A stretch of 13,358 bases of DNA from Clostridiales bacterium (GTDB lineage Bacteria > Bacillota > Clostridia > Oscillospirales > Acutalibacteraceae): positions 1 to 13,358 of the forward strand of contig DYBQ01000005.1 in the NCBI GenBank assembly GCA_019418545.1, written 5' to 3'. Positions 7,487-12,790 of this stretch are shown one piece after another (position 1 is the stretch's first letter; each line of letters begins with the position of its first letter). A program made the translations under genes and the position numbers. The notes below the pieces were generated by a model, which saw only the letters and a program-made list of their open reading frames with translations, was not told the DNA's origin and searched no databases.

Positions 7487-8344
7487 TTATGATTTATCAT
7501 CCGAACTGTGGCTGTGAATATCAATCTCAGTTGTATCAGCCTTGGGGTCAACACTGCTTTGAGAAGAAGACATATCATAGCCGTCCTGATAAACATCATC
7601 AAAGAGGCTTTCCGATTTTTTCGGCTTCTGCTTGGGACGGATAAACTGTAAGTAAACCACTGCGCCAAGTCCTGCAATTCCCACTACTATCAGCGCGATT
7701 CCCAGAATGAGCAAAAAAGCGCTTCCGCTGTTGCCGCTGGAAGAAGCAGTGGATTCCAACTGAGAAGAAGATTCCTCTGAAGAAGATTCTTCTTCGCTTT
7801 CGCCGCCAATAGGAAGGCTGCTGATAACCGAACCATCATTCACCAATTCGCCGTTGTCTTCATCACTAAAATCCGGGCCGCTGACAACGGTGGTAGTGGA
7901 AGAGGAGCTGGTGGTCATGCCACCTCCCTGATTCCCATTGTTTGAAGATGTGTTATTGGAAGTACTGGTATCTGGTTTAGAAGAATTATTATTGGAAGAC
8001 CCTGATGAAGAAGACCCTGATGAAGAAGACCCCGATGAAGAAGACCCCGATGAAGGAGACTCTGACGAAGAAGACTCTGACGAAGAAGACTCTGATGAAG
8101 GAGACTCTGACGAAGAAGACCCTGATGAAGGAGACTCTGATGAAGATGGTGTCGGTGTCTCTACAGGGGCGGGTGACGCAGTAGGTTCAACAGCAGACTG
8201 CTCCTCGTCTTTGGTAACAGTACCGGTATAAGTTTGAGGGGTATTGTCCATCTCATATCCTAAAACCGTTATACAACAAATCGAAACAATCAGGACCATC
8301 GCGGCAGAAGCTGCCAGCAAACGAAAAATACCTCGTTTCTGCAT
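7487..8344 (-). CDS. Serine-rich repeat membrane/surface protein of unknown function
   Basis: I do not recognise a named family. The 285-residue product starts with a basic-hydrophobic signal segment (about 8-29). A Pro/Thr/Ser linker follows (about 50-67), then ten five-residue Ser-rich repeats (SSSES, SPSSG, SSSSG types, about 67-116). Next comes a Ser/Asn/Thr/Gly-rich and then acidic stretch (to about 207). A clear transmembrane helix (about 208-234) is followed by a basic stop-transfer RPKQKPKK and a polar acidic tail of about 45 residues ending in SHSSDDKS. The likely topology is an external low-complexity stalk anchored by a C-terminal helix with a cytoplasmic tail. There is no LPxTG motif and no clear lipobox. 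The ATG at 8344 has AGGAGG 11 bases upstream and a good promoter. It appears monocistronic. A cell-wall spacer or signalling stalk is possible but not shown. Confidence 0.8.
   Translation of the reverse strand: MQKRGIFRLLAASAAMVLIVSICCITVLGYEMDNTPQTYTGTVTKDEEQSAVEPTASPAPVETPTPSSSESPSSGSSSSESPSSESSSSESSSSESPSSGSSSSGSSSSGSSSSGSSNNNSSKPDTSTSNNTSSNNGNQGGGMTTSSSSTTTVVSGPDFSDEDNGELVNDGSVISSLPIGGESEEESSSEESSSQLESTASSSGNSGSAFLLILGIALIVVGIAGLGAVVYLQFIRPKQKPKKSESLFDDVYQDGYDMSSSQSSVDPKADTTEIDIHSHSSDDKS
7998..8147. repeat. Ten tandem 15-bp repeats inside the serine-rich gene
   Basis: On the plus strand ten contiguous units of the form GAC-CCT/TCT-GAT/GAC-GAA-GAA/GGA follow one another without gaps. They differ only at a few positions. 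The unit length is a multiple of three, so gain or loss of units would change the Ser-rich stalk by five residues without breaking the frame. The block lies in the extracellular part of the predicted protein. Confidence 0.9.
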
Positions 8345-8383
8345 TTGGTAAACTACCTCCTACACAAAATTACTAATAGTATC

Positions 8384-8412
8384 ATCATACACGAAAATGC
8401 GGCGGATTACAA
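8384..8412 (-). promoter_or_regulatory. Promoter of the serine-rich membrane protein gene
   Basis: On the minus strand, TTGTAA (8407-8412) and TATGAT (8384-8389) are spaced by 17 bp. This gives a leader of about 30 nt to the ATG at 8344. Confidence 0.68.
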
Positions 8413-8465
8413 CCAGAAAAACGATAAAGGCGATATTTTGCGGTAAAAATTGGAAATGTGTCTCG

Positions 8466-8494
8466 TTGACATCCTGAAAAAAATCAGGTATCCT
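8466..8494 (+). promoter_or_regulatory. Promoter of the GNAT gene with an inverted repeat in its spacer
   Basis: A perfect TTGACA (8466-8471) and TATCCT (8489-8494) are spaced by 17 bp. The spacer contains CCTGA (8473-8477) and TCAGG (8484-8488), an inverted repeat with a six-A centre that touches both promoter boxes. This is a plausible repressor site, but that role is an inference. Confidence 0.7.
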
Positions 8495-8539
8495 GTAAAA
8501 AGCAGCTAAAAATACCGAAAGATAAAGGAGGAAATTGCT

Positions 8540-9067
8540 GTGAATTTTACGATACGTTCTGGTGGCAAAGAGGATTTTACAGAAGTATTTGCCCTAATGG
8601 AAAAGGCATTCCCCAAAACAGAACACCGGAGCCAAGAAGGACAGCACAAACTTTTTCAAAATCCCGCTTATAGTTACCGGATTTTACAGGATGAAGCAGG
8701 AAAATTTTTGGGTTTTTTAGCAGTTTGGAATTTCCATGCATTTCGGTTTGCCGAACATTTTGCTGTAAACGAGAACGCCAGAGGCCATGGAATTGGCGGT
8801 CAGGCATTGCAAATGTGGATGAAAGAAGAGGATACCCCTGTGGTGCTGGAAGTAGAGCTTCCTGAAACGGAAATAGCCCGGCGCAGAATCGGGTTTTATC
8901 AGCGGCTGGGGTTTGTCCTGAACGAATTTCCTTATAGGCAGCCTTCCATGCAGGAAGGGCAGCCGTCTATCCCGCTGAAAATTATGAGTTGGCCCAAGGC
9001 TCTTTCACAGGAAGTGTTTGCTCCATGGCAGCAACAGATTTATCATGAAGTTTATGGCCAAAAATAA
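8540..9067 (+). CDS. GNAT-family N-acetyltransferase
   Basis: The 175-residue protein has the GNAT fold signature. The acetyl-CoA pyrophosphate loop is NENARGHGIGG (Arg81 to Gly86, matching R-x-x-G-x-G/A), preceded by the strand FAEHFAVNE. FYQRLGF, the usual late motif B, follows near residues 114-120. It would transfer an acetyl group from acetyl-CoA to an amine, but the acceptor cannot be told from sequence. The C-terminal half is longer and Pro/Gln-rich compared with minimal GNATs. The start is GTG at 8540, chosen because AAAGGAGG (8524-8531) lies 8 bases before it and no better in-frame ATG exists nearby. The next gene begins about 110 bp later behind its own possible promoter, and I see no terminator between them. 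Confidence 0.85.
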   Translation: MNFTIRSGGKEDFTEVFALMEKAFPKTEHRSQEGQHKLFQNPAYSYRILQDEAGKFLGFLAVWNFHAFRFAEHFAVNENARGHGIGGQALQMWMKEEDTPVVLEVELPETEIARRRIGFYQRLGFVLNEFPYRQPSMQEGQPSIPLKIMSWPKALSQEVFAPWQQQIYHEVYGQK

Positions 9068-9079
9068 ATGGCAGAAGGC

Positions 9080-9108
9080 TTGCAGGAAAATTTGAGAAAA
9101 GGTATCAT
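9080..9108 (+). promoter_or_regulatory. Candidate promoter of the HAD-IIA gene
   Basis: TTGCAG (9080-9085) and TATCAT (9103-9108) are spaced by 17 bp in the gap between the GNAT and HAD genes. Read-through from the GNAT promoter is also possible. Confidence 0.5.
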
Positions 9109-9179
9109 TAGAGTATAGAAAGCCAGCGGTTCGCAGCAGCGGACCTTGAAGGGAAAAGAAGAAAGGACAGGTTTTGGTT

Positions 9180-9956
9180 ATGGAGCAATTGCGGCAGAAA
9201 AAAGGGTTTATTATTGATATGGATGGAGTTATCTATCATGGCAATAAACTGCTCCCCGGCGTAAAAGAGTTTGTAGACTGGCTGTATCGGGAAGAAAAGC
9301 AGTTTCTATTCCTCACCAACTCCAGCCGGCATACACCGCGGGAGCTTCAGAAAAAGCTGGCATGGATGGGACTAGATGTAGACGAAAGCCACTTCTATAC
9401 CAGTGCTTTGGCAACAGCCAGCTTTATTGCTTCTCAATATCCCGAAGCCACCGCTTATGCAGTGGGTGAGCACGGGCTGCTCAATGCGCTGTACGATGCA
9501 GGTATTACGGTTAATGAAATCGACCCGGATTATGTGATTATCGGGGAAGCGGATAATTATAACTATGACAGCATTGTCAAGTCCGTGCGGTTTATTAATA
9601 GGGGAGCAAAACTCATTGGCACCAATACAGACTTAACCGGCCCCATGGAAGACGGGATTGTCCCTGCTTGCCGGGCGCTGGTGGCGCCCATCGAGCTGGC
9701 TACCGGGAAAAATGCCTATTTTGTCGGAAAGCCCAATCCGCTGATGATGCGTACCGGTTTAAAGCTTTTAGGGGTACATTCCGAAGAGACCGCAATTATT
9801 GGAGACCGGATGGATACCGATATTGTAGCGGGCATTGAAACCGGTTTGGATACGGCGCTGGTCCTTTCGGGTGTGACAACCCGGGAGATGATAGGGGATT
9901 TCCCCTATCGGCCCAGACTGGTTTTGTCCGGTGTGGGAGAAATCGCCGGGGTATAA
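9180..9956 (+). CDS. HAD-superfamily hydrolase, subfamily IIA (NagD/AraL-like sugar phosphatase)
   Basis: The 258-residue protein carries all four HAD motifs. Asp13/Asp15 sit in IIDMDGVIYHG (nucleophile and acid/base), followed by LTNSS (Thr46-Asn47), Lys184 in VGKPNPLM and Asp209/Asp214 in IGDRMDTDIVAG. The C2-type cap between motifs II and III (about 60-175) places it with NagD, AraL and 4-nitrophenylphosphatase-like enzymes. These dephosphorylate sugar phosphates or nucleotides, often as metabolite clean-up. The exact substrate is unknown. The start is uncertain: ATG at 9180 lies 12 bases after AAAGGA, while an in-frame TTG at 9174 lies 6 bases after it. The gene ends at a terminator shared with the convergent thiT gene. 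Confidence 0.9.
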   Translation: MEQLRQKKGFIIDMDGVIYHGNKLLPGVKEFVDWLYREEKQFLFLTNSSRHTPRELQKKLAWMGLDVDESHFYTSALATASFIASQYPEATAYAVGEHGLLNALYDAGITVNEIDPDYVIIGEADNYNYDSIVKSVRFINRGAKLIGTNTDLTGPMEDGIVPACRALVAPIELATGKNAYFVGKPNPLMMRTGLKLLGVHSEETAIIGDRMDTDIVAGIETGLDTALVLSGVTTREMIGDFPYRPRLVLSGVGEIAGV

Positions 9957-9981
9957 AAAAGATTATGCACCATATGTAGGA

Positions 9982-10014
9982 AAAAGCACTTTCTAAAATA
10001 GAAAGTGCTTTTGT
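9982..10014. terminator. Bidirectional terminator between the HAD gene and thiT
   Basis: A perfect 14-bp stem (9982-9995 with 9999-10012) has a three-base loop. It is flanked by A on the left and T on the right, so either strand gives a U-tailed hairpin. It sits between the two convergent stop codons. Confidence 0.9.
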
Positions 10015-10031
10015 ATTTGTGCGGTGATATT

Positions 10032-10607
10032 TTATTTACGAATAGGGTTCGGCTTTGAAAAGTCAAATACCCGGCAGAAAATGGCTCCGACAACTACCGT
10101 GATAATCAACTCCGGCAGCATGTAGGAAATATTGTAATAGAAAGAATACAGAATTCCGGCCCAGTTGATTCCGGTTTCGCTTAAAATAGTATCCCACACA
10201 AAAATGCCGGAAGCAAAGTGGCACAGGAAACGAAGAGCAATGGCAATAGAAGTGCCGCTGACAAAGGCGATGGAAGGATTTTTTATGGTTTTACGAAACA
10301 TTCCTGCAAATCCCAGTACGCCAAAAGCCAGCAAATAGTCTAACAGGACAGAAAGTATAACTGTAGCCAGAGATACTCCGCGAAGCACATTCATTCCGAT
10401 GAGCAGCTGGAGAATGCCATAGGTTACACCTGTCACCAATCCCCATTTTACGCCATAGCGGAAGCTGATGATACAAATGGGCAGCATACTGCAAAGGGTA
10501 ATTGCGCCGCCTTGTGCCCAAGGGCCAGGAAACTGAATCATACTTAATACAGTGGCAACTGCAAGCATCAGTGCGGTTTCGGTAAGTTTTCGAGTATTGT
10601 TTTTCAT
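10032..10607 (-). CDS. thiT: Thiamine transporter ThiT, ECF S-component
   Basis: The 191-residue hydrophobic protein has about six membrane helices and the ThiT/YuaJ pattern. This includes GGAITLCSMLPICIISFRYG (about 33-52), LLDYLLAFGVLGFAG (about 88-102) and LRFLCHFASGIFVW (His130, Trp138). SFYYNISYMLPE (Tyr157/158, Asn159) follows. These aromatic and polar residues resemble the thiamine-binding set of the described Lactococcus ThiT. It would bind thiamine outside the cell and use the shared EcfAAT energising module, which is not in this window. I start it at the ATG at 10607 because AAGGG lies 9 bases upstream; the longer frame begins with a TTG at 10655. Expression is controlled by a TPP riboswitch and attenuator directly upstream. 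Confidence 0.94.
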   Translation of the reverse strand: MKNNTRKLTETALMLAVATVLSMIQFPGPWAQGGAITLCSMLPICIISFRYGVKWGLVTGVTYGILQLLIGMNVLRGVSLATVILSVLLDYLLAFGVLGFAGMFRKTIKNPSIAFVSGTSIAIALRFLCHFASGIFVWDTILSETGINWAGILYSFYYNISYMLPELIITVVVGAIFCRVFDFSKPNPIRK

Positions 10608-10661
10608 AATCAATATCCCTTCTGTTTTATAATAAAATAAACTAGGCACAAACAAGTCCGT

Positions 10662-10705
10662 AAAAAAGCTGCCGAAAACCCAAACGAGTTTAGCGGCAGC
10701 TTTTT
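10662..10705 (-). terminator. Riboswitch-controlled attenuator of thiT
   Basis: On the minus strand, a 12-bp stem (10694-10705 with 10663-10674, AGCTGCCG/CGGCAGCT core) is followed by T. It lies between the TPP aptamer and the thiT ribosome site. This fits transcription attenuation when TPP is bound. Confidence 0.88.
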
Positions 10706-10720
10706 AGACGACATCATACC

Positions 10721-10806
10721 TGTTTCCCTACGTCGGCATTATCCGAATCAGGTTATGGGTTGGATAGTATCCTCTCAGCCGTATCACAGCACCCCGTTGT
10801 AAAACA
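10721..10806 (-). promoter_or_regulatory. TPP riboswitch (THI element)
   Basis: The minus strand carries the conserved THI-box blocks in order: GGGGTGC (10789-10795), GCTGAGA (10773-10779), then ACCTGAT through GCGTAGGGA-like sequence (10725-10753). The P4 helix is UCGG/CCGA instead of the common CUGG/CCAG, a paired change that keeps the stem. TGTTT (10802-10806) and AAACA (10721-10725) can close the outer helix. A U-tailed hairpin and thiT follow, so thiamine diphosphate should repress thiamine uptake by early termination. Confidence 0.96.
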
Positions 10807-10811
10807 TATCT

Positions 10812-10840
10812 ACTGTAATGCAATTTTCAAAATTTGTCAA
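10812..10840 (-). promoter_or_regulatory. Promoter of the TPP riboswitch-thiT transcript
   Basis: On the minus strand, a perfect TTGACA (10835-10840) and TACAGT (10812-10817) are spaced by 17 bp. The predicted start (about 10805) coincides with the first bases of the aptamer's outer helix. Confidence 0.78.
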
Positions 10841-10857
10841 GTTGGAATACAGGTGCA

Positions 10858-10885
10858 TTGACTTCCCATAACAGTGGATTATAAT
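10858..10885 (+). promoter_or_regulatory. Promoter of the acetylesterase-like gene
   Basis: TTGACT (10858-10863) and a perfect TATAAT (10880-10885) are spaced by 16 bp. Its -35 box is 17 bp from the -35 box of the divergent thiT promoter. The leader before the AAAGGAGG ribosome site is only a few bases. Confidence 0.75.
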
Positions 10886-10909
10886 GGGGAAAGAAAGGAG
10901 GAGTTTTCC

Positions 10910-12283
10910 ATGTTTGGAGTACTCATTGAAAAAGGTCCCAGCGACTGGCAGATTTTTCAGCAGGAGAATGGACAGGCAGAAATAGAAGTGTGCGGGACAT
11001 ATATCATCCCACCGGGAGTAGAAATGACAAACCCGGTTGTCTATTTGCGTATTGTGCAGGAAGACAGCGGGAGGGAGGTTTTGGCCTGGCAGCCTGCGAA
11101 AATACTGGATAATCAGCAATGGAAATTGGCTTTGACTATACCGGCTGGAGGATTGTATCGGCTAGAAAGCTGTTTGGCTGACAGTACGAACGAAGTGCTG
11201 GAATGGGCAACCCGGGGAGATATGCGGTATCATTTGGGTGTAGGTGATTTATATGTAATTGCCGGGCAAAGCAATTCGGCAGGATATGGCAAGGACACCT
11301 TTTATGACCCGCCGGAGCTGGGGGTTCATTTGTGCCGCAACAGTATGCGCTGGGACTTGGCAGTACATCCCATGAATGATTCGACAGACATTGCTCATCC
11401 CACCAACTTGGAAGGCGCTAATCCCGGGGCTTCCCCATGGTTAAGCTTTGCAAAAACCATCCATCGGGAAACCGCTCTGCCGGTAGGCTTGATTCAGGCC
11501 TCTTTGGGAGCTTCTCCGCTTTCCCGCTGGAATCCCCATCAGGAGGGCGACCTATATCAATCTATGATGGAGACAATTCAAAAATTGGGTGGTCAAATCA
11601 AAGGTGTACTGTGGTATCAGGGATGCTCCGATACCGGTGAAGAAGAATCTAAAACCTATGTAGAGAGATTTTGCGAGATGGTAGGGGCATTTCGTGAGGA
11701 GCTGGGAAAAGATATCCCCTGGCTGACGGTACAGTTAAATCGTCAACTAAAAATCCCCGGACAGATACCGGCTGATGATGGCTGGGGACGGATACGGGAA
11801 GCACAGCGGCAGGCAGCTCGAAAGCTCTCTAATGTGTGGGTAATTCCGGCTCGGGATTGCAGCTTGTGCGATGCAATTCACAATACGGCTGCCGCCAATG
11901 TCATGCTGGGAGAGCGGGTTGCTCGTGTGGCTTTGAAAGTTTTGTACCAGAAACCCGGATGGGAATTGCCTCCCGATTTGGCTTCTGCCCAAAGAAAAGA
12001 AGATGGGATAGAATTAACATTTTCTCACGTTGCAGCCCGTCTGCTGGCTTTTGATTCTCCAGAGACCATTTGCAGAGGTTTTACCCTGTGGGATGAACAT
12101 CGGAATGAGATTCCAATTTTACGGGCAGAAATAAATGGAAACCATGTGCGCCTGTTTTTACAGGAAGCGCCTCAAGGGAGAATGTTTGTATCTGCTGGAT
12201 GGCAAATGGACCCACCAGCTTCCCTTCCGGTTGATGCGTCTACCAGACAGCCAATGCTTTCTTTTTACAATGTAGAGGTTTAG
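10910..12283 (+). CDS. SGNH-type sialate O-acetylesterase-like carbohydrate esterase
   Basis: The 457-residue protein matches the SASA/sialate O-acetylesterase pattern. Block I is VIAGQSNSAGYG with nucleophile Ser121. LIQASLGASPLSRW follows near the oxyanion region, then LWYQGCSD, and a late DAIH motif supplies Asp321 and His324. An N-terminal region of about 105 residues is beta-rich, and about 105 residues after the catalytic domain form another beta-type segment, as in multi-domain sialate esterases. Such enzymes remove acetyl groups from sialic acid or plant/host glycans. No signal peptide is visible, so it probably acts in the cytoplasm on imported sugars. The ATG at 10910 has AAAGGAGG 8 bases before it; an upstream GTG at 10874 would fall within the promoter. 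No sialic acid catabolic genes are adjacent, so the substrate is unproven. Confidence 0.87.
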   Translation: MFGVLIEKGPSDWQIFQQENGQAEIEVCGTYIIPPGVEMTNPVVYLRIVQEDSGREVLAWQPAKILDNQQWKLALTIPAGGLYRLESCLADSTNEVLEWATRGDMRYHLGVGDLYVIAGQSNSAGYGKDTFYDPPELGVHLCRNSMRWDLAVHPMNDSTDIAHPTNLEGANPGASPWLSFAKTIHRETALPVGLIQASLGASPLSRWNPHQEGDLYQSMMETIQKLGGQIKGVLWYQGCSDTGEEESKTYVERFCEMVGAFREELGKDIPWLTVQLNRQLKIPGQIPADDGWGRIREAQRQAARKLSNVWVIPARDCSLCDAIHNTAAANVMLGERVARVALKVLYQKPGWELPPDLASAQRKEDGIELTFSHVAARLLAFDSPETICRGFTLWDEHRNEIPILRAEINGNHVRLFLQEAPQGRMFVSAGWQMDPPASLPVDASTRQPMLSFYNVEV

Positions 12284-12647
12284 ATATGTGAAGATGAATG
12301 CCCTGTAATTGAAAATTTTATTTTCTTAATACTGAAATTATATATAAATGATTTCATAAGTTAAAATCTCCCGAATTTAAATTCCGACCATCAGCTAAAA
12401 AAATTATCTGCAATTTAAAAACATATCAGCACAGATTTCCTAATAAATCCGGGGTGTTTCCAGCAAATATGAGAACGCTTTTTCCTTTGATTGTGGAACA
12501 TATTATTTTTGTGATTTTGGATGCGTGAAAAAAGGATTTAAAATTCTTCAAAATACGCTTATGACAAAAGTTTTTGTGATTTGATTTTGTTTATTATGGA
12601 TGAAAATACCCGTCAAAATCCCCCAAAAGCGCAAAAAATCCAGTGTG
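12284..12647. other. AT-rich intergenic region without a recognised gene
   Basis: No open frame with a ribosome site, no tRNA and no clear terminator for the upstream esterase are visible. The only pattern noted is a 12-base direct repeat, TTTTTGTGATTT, at 12506-12517 and 12571-12582. The region is much more AT-rich than its flanks and may hold upstream elements of the promoter at 12665. Confidence 0.5.
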
Positions 12648-12664
12648 GGCGCGGTTTTCGCGCC
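12648..12664. promoter_or_regulatory. GC-rich inverted repeat abutting a -35 box, candidate operator
   Basis: GGCGCG (12648-12653) and CGCGCC (12659-12664) form a perfect inverted repeat around GTTTT. It ends exactly where the TTGACA of the lectin promoter begins. It stands out in an otherwise AT-rich stretch. Regulator binding is inferred from position. Confidence 0.45.
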
Positions 12665-12693
12665 TTGACAGCTTTCCGCAGGAATGCTACAAT
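12665..12693 (+). promoter_or_regulatory. Strong promoter of the lectin-tail gene
   Basis: A perfect TTGACA (12665-12670) and TACAAT (12688-12693) are spaced by exactly 17 bp. This is the closest match to the sigma-A consensus in the window. It gives a leader of about 90 nt before the ATG at 12791. Confidence 0.82.
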
Positions 12694-12717
12694 CATACCA
12701 TCATCCATGTCTGGTAA

Positions 12718-12749
12718 GGCAAAAGCACGGGATTTTCCGTGCTTTTGCC
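12718..12749 (+). other. Stable 5'-leader hairpin of the lectin-tail mRNA
   Basis: A perfect 13-bp stem (12718-12730 with 12737-12749, GGCAAAAGCACGG and its complement) has a six-base loop. It begins about 20 nt after the predicted transcription start. No U-run follows on either strand, so it does not look like a simple terminator. It could stabilise the mRNA or be part of a regulatory leader. Confidence 0.7.
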
Positions 12750-12790
12750 GTGAGTATATGCAAGCAAAGAACGTAAAGGAGTGTTTTTGT

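Noticed and set aside
7998..8147. Possible CRISPR-like array
   Set aside because: The 15-bp units are contiguous with no spacers, lie inside a coding frame and keep its phase, so this is a coding tandem repeat.
7938..8231. Plus-strand frame of 97 residues with Asp/Glu/Pro repeats
   Set aside because: It is the exact antisense of the 15-bp repeat block in the serine-rich gene. It has no ribosome site, and the minus-strand frame has a signal segment, membrane helix, promoter and ribosome site.
12718..12749. Intrinsic terminator reading of the leader hairpin
   Set aside because: No T-run follows the stem on either strand, and it lies between a promoter and a ribosome site.
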